Shown here: positions 46,120-54,637 of the stretch, piece after piece
How positions within the stretch are numbered: the first letter of the stretch is position 1
Layout of the letters: each line of letters opens with the position of its first letter
Source: Bemisia tabaci
Taxonomy: Eukaryota; Arthropoda; Insecta; Hemiptera; Aleyrodidae
Reading direction: 5' to 3'
NCBI RefSeq assembly: GCF_918797505.1
Contig: NC_092793.1
Coordinates: 88,176,411-88,240,410, forward strand
DNA length: 64,000 nt
The notes under the pieces: model-generated
Told to the model about the DNA's origin: nothing
The model's database searches: none
The model's input: only the letters and a program-made list of their open reading frames with translations
Position numbers and translations under genes: made by a program

Positions 46120-47568
46120 GAGGAGTGTCGTTTTGGGCCTTTTCCGGCCCCACCTGGATTTTGCTGAATGTTTCATATTTTCAAAGTACTAGTCCTAGGT
46201 AGACATAATGCCAAATATTTTACCGAACGGAGCCCATGCAAAGGTGCAACAACGCCTCAAACCCAGAACGTCGGCATCGAAAAATCCTTTTTTTCGTCGA
46301 CTTTTTCGACTGTTACAACCCTTTCAGCAGATGATTCCTATGTATTTTTTTGTGTACTTTCCGTTTCTGGCCTTTTTAAAGGCCTCCGATAAATTTTAAG
46401 GGGCCTTATGGTCCGTTGTTGCCATTTTGGCCCATTTTTAGGGGTTTTTTTCAATTTTACACACGCAAAAATTAATTCAAACTAAGAATCGAGTACGTTT
46501 TTGAAAAGCACGCAAAAAAATGAATAAAAGATGTTCTGTGAAACTTCTCCCTATGTTGCCAAATTTTCGAGAAAAATCGTCCCAAAGAGCCAAAAATGGC
46601 AAAAATTCGATGAATTGCCACGCTTAAGGTTCAAGAAAGTGGAGTACAACCTGTATATTGACGTACGTAACAGCTCTTACCTATATATACAACATATCAA
46701 AAAATTATAGTTGTACCTGGATTCCCACGATGTGAAAATTGACTGGGATGTCGATTTTAGCGGCCTTCCTTTACTTGAAGGGAGCTCTTTAGAATGTTTC
46801 TCGACCTTTGTCACCCTCTATGGGTGTGTACTATATGTATTTTTCTACGTACTTTTCATATCTGGCCATAAAAATGGCTTCCTGTGAATTTCAAAAGGCG
46901 TAACGGTCCATTGTTGCCAATTTTCACCAATTTTTAGGGTTTTTTTTCAAGTTTACATGTGTGAAACTTAATTTAATCTAAAAACCGTGTACATTTTCGG
47001 AAAGAACGTAAAAAAATACATTTAATGTGATTTGTAACTTTTCCCTACGTTGCTAAGTTTTCGAGAAAAATCGTCCCGAAGCGCTAAAAATGCCACAAAT
47101 TGGATTAATCATCACGTCGAAGGTTCCAGGAAGTGAATTGTAAGTTTTATTTCACTACAATTAACGTATCGAAAATGGAAAATTGTAATGCGTCTCACGG
47201 GACATGTAAAGGGCTCAGTTGAACGTGACGGAAGGGACCCTCAAGGTGCTTTTACCTTATCCTTCACCAGTTCACCTCTTTATTCCTGTAACCTCGAGAT
47301 AATCCTTGGTTCTCAAGATGCTTGCTACATGCCAAATATACCAAACAACAGGAACTGCGTGGGGAAAGTGTCCCACGATCCACATGAAAGTCATAATTCA
47401 CTTTCTAGAACCTTCGACGTGATGGTTAATCTAATTTGTGGCATTTTTGGCGCTTCGGGACGATTTTTCTCTAAAACTTGGCAACTTAGGGAAAAGTTAC
47501 AAATCACATTTTATGTATTTTTTTACGTTCTTTACGAAAATGTACACGGTTTTTAGATTAAATTAAGT
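46120..47568. repeat. Compound direct and inverted repeat unit
   Basis: A block of about 350 bp at 46320-46680 ('ggtccgttgttgcca...cgagaaaaatcgtccc') is repeated directly at 46810-47150 and inverted at 47375-47565, making a foldback centred near 47260. The LTR at 47569 begins exactly at the end of the inverted arm. The 122-codon frame 47188-47556 runs across the foldback and is not credited. Confidence 0.65.
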
Positions 47569-48144
47569 TGTGAGAGTGGCCCAGGGACCTGGCACCCAAG
47601 TCGAGGGCGCTGACAAAACCCATACGTCACGGGACTGGGCATCGGTGGAGCACCCCCGAGCGAGAGGGCAGAGGGGTAGTATCCCTTCTGCGCATGCGCA
47701 GGGCGAGGCTTGACCGGTTCCGAGTCAAGTGGAGGGGGTAGCCAGAGCCGGAGACCTAGGGAGCTCCTCGGAGCTGGGCCCTGGGATTATTCTTGGAGAG
47801 ACTGGCGATCGAGCGGCACTTGTCCGCTCCTCATCCCATCGACCCGGATTCAACCAGCGCTTGATTATTGTGTGCCCTTGTAGCAATCAGCATTAGACAT
47901 TGCATCTCATATCACTTTTGGTTCTCTTCTTGTCTTCGCTTCTTCCCGTCCATCACCTCTGTGTCTGCACTGCCGTTGCGACGAGTGTCAGCTCTGCACT
48001 TGCGACGCCCTGCGTCTGCATTGCTCTAGCGACGCCATCGTCTGCACAGCAGACGCGACGCGTGTCGGCACTTGCTCTTGCGACGCCTTGCGTCTGCACT
48101 AGCACTTGCGACGCTCTACCCCCCCTGAGCTACGCCATCTCACA
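47569..48144 (+). mobile_element. 5' LTR of a truncated LTR retrotransposon
   Basis: 576 bp, with TGTGAG...CTCACA termini. It is matched by the solo LTR at 2765-12810, which fixes both ends. The 3' half contains imperfect repeats of GCGACGC/GCAGACGC words. Only the gag portion of the body follows, and no 3' LTR is seen. Confidence 0.85.
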
Positions 48145-48164
48145 TGGTGGTAGGCGCCGGAGTT
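48145..48164 (+). promoter_or_regulatory. Candidate primer-binding site
   Basis: TGGTGGTAGGCGCCGGAG follows the LTR end immediately. A TGG start complements the CCA tail of a tRNA. The tRNA species cannot be named from this alone. Confidence 0.55.
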
Positions 48165-48729
48165 TCCTCAGGCAGGAAAGAAGATTCCGATAGCTGTGTT
48201 TGAATTTTGAGTTTTTCCTTGTGTTTTTTGAAGTATTTGATTTTTTGGAGTTTTATGAAGCAAGTGTGCTGAATTTTGGATGAATTTTTACGGAATTTTA
48301 TCGAATTTATTTTTGGTACGTGGTTTGTGGTATCCGACCCGTACCCATCAACACGCCAAAGAATAAAACACTATCAAGTCAGATTTCGACTTCGGTGTTT
48401 CAATTTTTTGGTCCTTATTTACTAAATTGAATCATTAAATCAGCCCTCGATTTCGATTCAATATCTTTTTATTATCAAAGTCAGACTTCAAAGAAATGGA
48501 GAGCCGGGAATTAAGCTAATAGACTGTAGTTTCAGCTTACTGGTCACGAAATTTCTGGACGAGCTCTGGACAAGTTTTTCTTTGAGATCTTCAATATTTT
48601 TTGTATAAAGTGGCTGTTGTTAAGCCGGTTGCGTTATTTCTTCTTCAAGCAATAACTATAGCGACATAAAATATCACAATTTAGCGGAAAAATATTTTCA
48701 ACTACTCAACTGCATTGTCAAAAATCAAG

Positions 48730-49518
48730 ATGAGCAGCGACAGCAACGACAACAGTCATCATCAAAATGGTCATCTAAGTGACGATCCAGACAATGAAAA
48801 CGCGGAAAACGTGAATGACCGCGATCTGAATAACTACAACAGAATGACCAAACAACAAATTGGTGAGGAATTGGAGAAGAGGAATGTGCCCGACGTATTC
48901 ACCAACAAAAAGGACGCTTTTAACGCGCTCAAAAGGGTCATTGCGCGGGAAGTGCAGGCGCAGCAAGAAAGGCAATTACAAAACCAATCTAACCAACAAC
49001 ACGGATACAACATGCAACAAACAACATTCGCGGACGGCAATCCACATGCGGTGCAGGTTAAATACCCGAAGGTGGAGTTCCCAAAGTTCAAAAATCAAGA
49101 ACCACGGGAATTTGTTAACCGTTTTGAACAAATATCCCAAATGGGAGGGCTAAACGATAAGCAAATGGTCCAAATGTTTTGGGTCAGCCTGGAAAAAGAA
49201 GGAGAACTGTGGTTTAGAAACAACAAAAAACGCCTCCAGGAAATTAACGAGTGGAATCGAGTGAAATTGGAATTTTTGGATGAATTTGAAACTCCCGAGA
49301 ACCTAGGAAGTAACTGGATGACATTCCAAAACAGGAAGCAAGGAGCAGGAGAAGCTTCAACGGCATACATTGAGAACAAAATCCACTTAGCCGAAAAAAT
49401 AAGACACAAGTTATCCGAAGTGGAGCTCGTTGACTGCATCATTAGAGGATTTTTGCCTAACCTAGCAAAACAACTTTTCCTCATGGACAACCCGGACATT
49501 AGGACGATAGTAGTATGA
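48730..49518 (+). CDS. gag: Gag-like protein of a Ty3/Gypsy-type retrotransposon (truncated)
   Basis: Retroelement Gag packages the RNA into particles. The 262-aa frame from ATG 48730 (the open frame extends 5 codons upstream without ATG) has an acidic/Asn-rich start. A SAP-like helix segment (about 35-65, TKQQIGEELEKRNVP) and a Gln-rich linker follow. Then comes a retrotrans-gag core with VEFPKFKNQEPREFVNRFEQ, WFRNNKKRLQEINEW and FLDEFETP motifs. No CCHC knuckle, protease or reverse transcriptase follows: the frame ends at 49518, and downstream DNA is unrelated repeats. It lies 585 bp after the LTR on the same strand. Probably a 5' fragment of a larger gag-pol. Confidence 0.8.
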   Translation: MSSDSNDNSHHQNGHLSDDPDNENAENVNDRDLNNYNRMTKQQIGEELEKRNVPDVFTNKKDAFNALKRVIAREVQAQQERQLQNQSNQQHGYNMQQTTFADGNPHAVQVKYPKVEFPKFKNQEPREFVNRFEQISQMGGLNDKQMVQMFWVSLEKEGELWFRNNKKRLQEINEWNRVKLEFLDEFETPENLGSNWMTFQNRKQGAGEASTAYIENKIHLAEKIRHKLSEVELVDCIIRGFLPNLAKQLFLMDNPDIRTIVV

Positions 49519-50302
49519 AAATGAGGATTTTAGCGCAGTAAATTATCCAACAGCGTTGCATGATTGTGCAGAAAAATATGAATTAAATTACAGCGTTGTA
49601 TAGGGATTATTGTTCAATATGGCAACGCTGTAAAAAGAAAGTATTGCATATTGCCCCTTCAATATGCGGGTTATGCAATCGTGTAATAATGCCCCTTCAT
49701 TTTTCGGGTTATGCAATGGTGTATTTTTCAAGATGGCGCAGCAGTGTTGCCGCGTGGTGCATGTAAATAAATGATTTATTTATTGGTGAAATTTTGCAAC
49801 ATTGCATTTTACAGTGTTGCCAGATGGGGCGAGAAATTAGTTGATTTTTCCGTACAGTGTTGCCAGATTGTGCAATAAATTCGGATTTTCGGACTTGTAA
49901 AATTTTTCGGTTTCGAGAGACCGTATCTTGCAGTATGGGCCTGGTATCAGATACTGTAGATTAGGGTCTGATTCGGGAAATTGAAAAATTTTCGGAAAAT
50001 CACCCTCGTCCGATCCGCCGCGGACCGATGCGATTCTTTTACGCTATCGAAGATCGGAAAACTGTACTGACCGAATTTCGATACGACTTTTAGTTTTCGA
50101 GATTTCGGACTTGTAAAATTTTTCGGTTTCGAAAGACCGTATCTTGCAGTATGGGCCTGGTATCTGATACTGTAGATTAGGGTCTGATTCGGTAATTTCA
50201 AATTTTGTACTAGTGTGCGCTTGGAATGGATATTGCAATGTTCCGTTTGACGAATCAAAAAATTTTTTTATTGGATATTTACAGTTTCAAACAGTTCGCG
50301 TT
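49519..50302. repeat. Repeat-rich flank of the viral block
   Basis: 'cagcgttgca/tgttgcc' words recur from 49550 to 49870. An 89-bp segment ('gacttgtaaaatttttcggtttcga...gggtctgattcgg') occurs twice, at about 49892-49980 and 50106-50195. The segment 50221-50300 ('ggaatggatattgcaatgtt...acagttcgcgtt') recurs at 50762-50856, bracketing the 164-bp array. No credible gene. Confidence 0.7.
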
Positions 50303-50735
50303 GAGCCTACCCTATGATTAGGGCCAGTTTTCACAATGTCGCGCAGTGTCGCTTGCACGTTATGCCCTGGAACGCTAACGAACGCTGGACTATACGAGGG
50401 ATTTCCCACTCTCGCTCTCCGTTCGTTTCTGTTCGTCCCTTCGAAAGGCTTCTGACCGCCATGCAGGAGCCTACCCTATGATTAGGGCCAGTTTTCACAA
50501 TGTCGCGCAGTGTCGCTTGCACGTTATGCCTGGGAACGCTAACGAACGCTGGACTATACGAGGGATTTCCCACTCTCGCTCTCCGTTCGTTTCTGTTCGT
50601 CCCTTCGAAAGGCTTCTGACCGCCATGCAGGAGCCTACCCTATGATTAGGGCCAGTTTTCACAATGTCGCGCAGTGTCGCTTGCACGTTATGCCTGGGAA
50701 CGCTAACGAACGCTGGACTATACGAGGGATTTCCG
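50303..50735. repeat. Tandem repeat, 164-bp unit, 2.6 copies
   Basis: 'gagcctaccctatgattagg' starts at 50303, 50467 and 50631, exactly 164 bp apart, with almost no differences. Minus-strand frames through it repeat the same peptide and are not credited. Confidence 0.95.
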
Positions 50736-50885
50736 ATGCGTATCGGGAACCTTGTGTTTTGGGAATGGATATTGCAATGTTCAGTTTGATGAATTAAAAA
50801 ATTTTTATTATTTTTTATTGGATATTTACAGTTACAGTTTAAAAACAGTTCGCGTTTAGAAAACGCACTAAAAACGTGAGGGTTG

Positions 50886-51218
50886 TCAACCACAAACATC
50901 GGATCCTTCTCCTTCTCCGAACTTTAAATCTACACTTATGTCATCGAGTTTCCGATTGTTATTTTTCCGGGCCATCCTGATGAAACGGAACTTGCAGTCG
51001 GATGAAAGGTACTTGGAGTACAGGTACGGTGCGGAGCAAATGAGCGCCAGTAAACTCAAGATGAATAGAAGAACATCCGTCAAGGTAGAGGGTGCGCATT
51101 TGATTTCCGGACAGACAGGGCACATTGTGATGTTTGCTTCGGATGAGTTTTCCACCAGTGAGGATTTCACTCCAACAACAGCAATGATGATGGTGATGAG
51201 AATTATTTTATCAATCAT
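50886..51218 (-). CDS. Small membrane protein, function unknown
   Basis: 110 aa from ATG 51218. Residues 1-19 form a hydrophobic signal-like segment (IILITIIIAVVGV). Residues 21-46 are a short Cys-containing loop with possible N-glycosylation sites at N24 and N29. Residues 47-70 are a membrane segment (TDVLLFILSLLALICSAPYL), and the C-terminus is basic then acidic. The likely topology is a short ectodomain and a roughly 40-residue cytoplasmic tail, as in small viral envelope or ion-channel-like proteins; that is only an analogy. TATAAATAG lies on the minus strand at 51255-51263, about 37 bp upstream. It runs the same way as, and just behind, 51277-51657. No homologue recognised. Confidence 0.5.
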   Translation of the reverse strand: MIDKIILITIIIAVVGVKSSLVENSSEANITMCPVCPEIKCAPSTLTDVLLFILSLLALICSAPYLYSKYLSSDCKFRFIRMARKNNNRKLDDISVDLKFGEGEGSDVCG

Positions 51219-51249
51219 GATTTCTTCCTTGCGATACTGAGAAGAGAAT

Positions 51250-51265
51250 GCATACTATTTATACG
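51250..51265 (-). promoter_or_regulatory. TATA-type promoter candidate for the membrane protein gene
   Basis: The minus strand reads CGTATAAATAGTATGC. The same core TATAAATAGTAT occurs at 57909-57922 and 57823-57836, and close variants stand before other viral-block genes. Confidence 0.6.
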
Positions 51266-51276
51266 AAATCCAACTG

Positions 51277-51657
51277 CTAGACCCGCTCTCCTCTCTCTCT
51301 TGTGTATAATACTACGCGAATTGCACTTAACAGTCTACCTATCTTCCAGTCCTCTTCGTCTACTTTCTTGTACCCCTGCTTTAGGAAGTAAATTATTTCG
51401 TGCTCGTCTGCGACACGTTCTAGGAGAAGGCAAAATCTTTCCGTTATCTCAACTAAGCCGTAACACCCGACGGGATCGGAAGTGTCTATTGAGCTGAGTT
51501 TAAGATGGTGGAATAACTTGTCAGGAAAAAGGAGTCGGGCAAACTTGTTCAAAAGCTCTGCTCGTATTCCTGTAAATTTGAAAGTGAGAGCCTCATATAC
51601 CATATCCAAGGTGTTCATCGCTCTGATCGATTGTGATTTGAGGGTTGGAGCGTCCAT
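51277..51657 (-). CDS. Small helical protein, possible death-fold-like
   Basis: 126 aa from ATG 51657 (the open frame continues about 16 codons upstream to a GTG, but the first ATG is here). Predicted mostly alpha-helical by eye, with amphipathic stretches such as LLNKFARLLFPDKL, LVEITERFCLLLERV and EHEIIYFLKQGYKK. The spacing of hydrophobic helices and the 'LVEITERFCLLLER' segment are reminiscent of death-effector-like six-helix bundles, which some large DNA viruses use to block apoptosis. This is a weak visual resemblance only. A TATA-like CCATAAATAG (51705-51714, minus strand) lies about 50 bp upstream. It may share control with the membrane protein gene downstream. Confidence 0.45.
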   Translation of the reverse strand: MDAPTLKSQSIRAMNTLDMVYEALTFKFTGIRAELLNKFARLLFPDKLFHHLKLSSIDTSDPVGCYGLVEITERFCLLLERVADEHEIIYFLKQGYKKVDEEDWKIGRLLSAIRVVLYTRERGERV

Positions 51658-51719
51658 ACTTGACGAGTTCTTGTTTTGAAATGATCGATCACACTTCCTC
51701 GACACTATTTATGGGTGAT

Positions 51720-52526
51720 TTCACGATAACAGGAATAGTTTAAAATATGAAATACCTGAGAAATAAAAGTGCACCAATTTTAACAGGATTTCATTACCTC
51801 ATTCTAAAGGTATTAAACTTCCTTTTTCCAGCTTTGGCACGCTCTATTTTGATTCAGTGCAAAGTTAAAGTGATTGATAAACAAGCCATTGAATCAGGTA
51901 TCAGCGCTTCCCGCGGGACTGCTGGAGGTCCACGCAAACATGGCGGCCCTGCCAAATTGTGTCGGTTACTGTAACAGACACAGCGTAACCGACACTCAAA
52001 ATGTGAGATTAAAGATGATACAAAAGATGAAACTTGGCAATTCTTGAGTTATGAGGTGGAATTAATGCTGCCTTAAAAGTTTTCTAGACTTTGGGAGACT
52101 TCGTTTTAGTTTAATACTATTAAATTGAGGTTTTTGCGTAGTGAGGAATTAGTGCTACACACGTAAAAATCACTGGTTTTCATAATAATTTAAGTTTTCA
52201 TTGTAAAAAAAACTGACTTTATCAGTAATGGTTTTGTCAAGAAGACTTCAGCAAACAATTTGATGGCAGTTTTGAAACTCCTGACTCCATCTGGCGAGAT
52301 AAACACTGCCACTTAATACAACTGCAAAAATTTGTTGCCAAATGTGGCGACATCTCTTTCTTATGACTTTTCTCGCTCAATAATAAACATTTCAGTTCAA
52401 ACTGGCAATTTTCTTGAACACTAGAGTCTCTTTTCAGCAAATATTGCCAAAGAGTTCATGATCAGTACTGATATGTTACCGCAAATTGCTCTTTTGCTTC
52501 AAAATCGGGGTTGGCGACGCGTAAAC
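51720..52526. other. No gene recognised
   Basis: Short frames only. A segment near 51900-52000 ('gcttcccgcgggactg', 'tgtcggttactgtaacagac') contains small inverted repeats around GTAACCGACA. It separates the leftward pair of small genes from the direct repeat. Confidence 0.45.
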
Positions 52527-52715
52527 CGACCGGACATTTTCGGCCTTTAAAGTCTCATATTATTAAATATAATAATAATTCATCATATTTTTTAGCCATG
52601 AATAGGTTCAGGGACATCATTCCTATTGATTAATTAATTTGGTTTTCAATCGTTTTGCCCTATGTCGTTCAGAACCCACGGCGACACGACTATGCCTATT
52701 ATCGTGAAATCACCC
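52527..52715. repeat. Direct repeat copy B (pair at 1-188)
   Basis: Nearly identical to the window start, same orientation, about 52.5 kb apart. Similarity begins sharply at CGACCGGACA and ends at AATCACCC. Confidence 0.85.
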
Positions 52716-52880
52716 TTATACGTTCCCCGACTCGCATTGATAATTTTCCCACTTGTATGAAAGCGTAGTTTTATATTGCGACTACAAATTAGGACTCAAG
52801 TACACTTGAGAAAATTTAGCACTCAGACAGACTCGAGTGGGCGTTATCGAGGTAGAGGCACTTAAGTGGTGGATAACAAT

Positions 52881-53026
52881 GATGCAACTTTCTCGCCTCT
52901 TGCATCAGCTACTCGAACCACTCTGGCTGATGCAACTTTCTCGCCTCTTGCATCAGCTACTCGAACCACACTGGCTGATGCAACATTCTCGCCTCTTGCA
53001 AGTGAATGTTGCATCAGCCAGTGTGC
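52881..53026. repeat. 48-bp tandem repeat ending in a perfect hairpin
   Basis: 'gatgcaac(t/a)ttctcgcctcttgc' starts at 52881, 52929 and 52977 (48-bp period). The last unit forms a 22-bp perfect stem (52967-52988 with 53004-53025) around a 15-base loop. It lies in the gap between divergent gene groups. Confidence 0.9.
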
Positions 53027-53164
53027 GATTCGACTCTTATAAAAAGTCAAGCGCAGTAGGTAGGGGGAAATCATTATGTCTTCGCCTTCGTGGATAATAG
53101 TTTCACCGCCAGCGTCCCCGGTGTTCAGTGCTAACGTAACCGACCTAATCGAGTTGGACAAATT

Positions 53165-53503
53165 ATGACGACATAGTTTGTCCGAGTGAAACCGAGTTTG
53201 GTGATTATCAAATACTACTATATTTACTCCGTGGTAAATTATAACTCTACATAAAAGTGTAATTTATGTTACGACTTATGACGACATAGTTTGTCCGAGT
53301 GAAACCGAGTTTGGTGATTATCAAATACTACTATATTTACTCCGCGGTAAATTATAACTCTACATAAAAGTGTAATTTATGTTACGACTTATGACTTCAC
53401 AGTTTACCCGAGTGAAACCGAGTTTGGTGATTAACAAATACTACTATATTTACTTTGAGGTAAATCATGAGTCTACAGTTTCTTTCCGCTCGGTGAGGAA
53501 ACT
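53165..53503. repeat. Tandem repeat, 113-bp unit, 3 copies
   Basis: 'atgac(g/t)(a/t)ca(t/c)agttt(g/a)(t/c)ccgag' starts at 53165, 53278 and 53391. Units 1 and 2 are almost identical and unit 3 is diverged. It is AT-rich and sits upstream of the polymerase gene, where an origin or promoter array would be plausible. Confidence 0.9.
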
Positions 53504-53566
53504 AAATATTTTTACCTCCGCGTAGAAAACTCGTCAGTCTCACTTTTGATGATATTGGAAACCCTC

Positions 53567-53816
53567 GAGCTTATAATAGTATTCACTCTGAAATCTTTTC
53601 AGAGAACAGAATCTTACAAACGAGAAAATAGTGTTGATTTTCTGTTCTGACGAAATCAGAAAATCTCGAGCTTATAATAGTATAAAACTTTGAGCTTAAA
53701 ATAGTATTCACTTGTTCGCTCTGAAATCTTTTCAGTGAACAGAATCTAGCAAACGTAAAGAAAGTGCAAGTTTTCTTTTCTGACCGACTCGGAAGACTTT
53801 GAGCTTAAAATAGTAT
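53567..53816 (+). promoter_or_regulatory. Four-copy GAGCTTAtAATAGTAT promoter-like array
   Basis: GAGCTTATAATAGTAT at 53567 and 53668; GAGCTTAAAATAGTAT at 53692 and 53801. Between them the 'ctctgaaatcttttcag(a/t)gaacagaatct' segment is also duplicated. The last copy lies 8 bp before the polymerase ATG; the earlier copies are better placed for a TATA role. Confidence 0.6.
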
Positions 53817-53823
53817 CTTTATC

Positions 53824-54594
53824 ATGGCTGCTCAAGAACAGAATGTTGAAACTTTCATCCAATGTGATATTTGTGATGAATTTTATAAACAAGGCGAAAA
53901 GCATGAACATGGTGCCGAACAAATTAAGAAGGAGGAGGGTATTAACGATGAAACGTATATTAAACAGGAGCTCATCCAATGTAATATTTGTGATGAATTT
54001 TATAGACAAGGTGAAAAGCACGAACATGGTGCCGAACAAATTAAGAAGGAGGAGGGTATCAACGATGAAACGCACATTAAACAGGAGCACAACGCGCTCA
54101 TCCATTGTGATCTTTGTGATGAGTTTTATGCGGAGGGAGAGAATCATGAGCAATCTCCCGAACATATTGAAAAGATGTCCACCTCATCACCTACCGATGA
54201 CAACAACGATCAAGAATATTGTGACACGTGCAAGATCTCATACCATAAAAGAGAAAAACATGAAGAATCTGCAAGTCACATAAGAAATTTGTTCGAGATG
54301 AAAGTACCGATTGTTCAAGTTGAGACTGCTTGTCAAAGCAGGTTGAAAACATTTTTCATCACAAACTTCACAGCCAGAGAATTCCTCATAGATGAGTACC
54401 TCCTATCGGCTAAAGACCTCATAATTAAAAAAATAAAAGAAGAACTCACCGGCGAGGCATTGAAGGTTAATATACTAGTTTACGCCGAGTACGAGAAAGC
54501 TGACGATAAGGACAAGGAAGGAATGCAGTTGAAAAAGTTTAAGACTAAAAAACGAAGCTATTTTCGCGTCAACGGATCTGGACGAGTATTATGA
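53824..54594 (+). pseudogene. polB: Polinton-like DNA polymerase, N-terminal zinc-finger part
   Basis: First part of the protein-primed family-B DNA polymerase gene. ATG 53824 is the first Met. Four C2H2-like fingers follow: C14-C17-H27, C53-C56-H66, C95-C98-H108-H114 and C133-C136-H146-H152. In fingers 1 and 2 the last ligand is Gln (33, 72), so they may not bind zinc. Fingers 1 and 2 are a recent in-frame duplication of about 117 bp. After residue 160 a globular segment (KTFFITNFTAREFLIDEYLL) leads towards the polymerase body. The reading frame is lost in an A6 run at 54547-54552 and ends at 54594, while the continuing sense lies in the next frame. The break in a homopolymer could be real decay or an assembly error. 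Confidence 0.8.
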
Positions 54595-54637
54595 AAAGTT
54601 CAGGGCCAAGATCAATAAAGAGTCATTCGATTTTCAC

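Noticed and set aside
47188..47556. 122-codon plus-strand frame
   Set aside because: Spans the loop of a foldback repeat and has no domain.
50331..50899. Two leftward frames with a repeated peptide
   Set aside because: They simply read the 164-bp tandem repeat; the repeat length is not a multiple of three and the frames have no domain.
53165..53503. CRISPR-like array
   Set aside because: The units are contiguous 113-bp tandem copies with no short repeat/unique spacer pattern, in a eukaryotic context.
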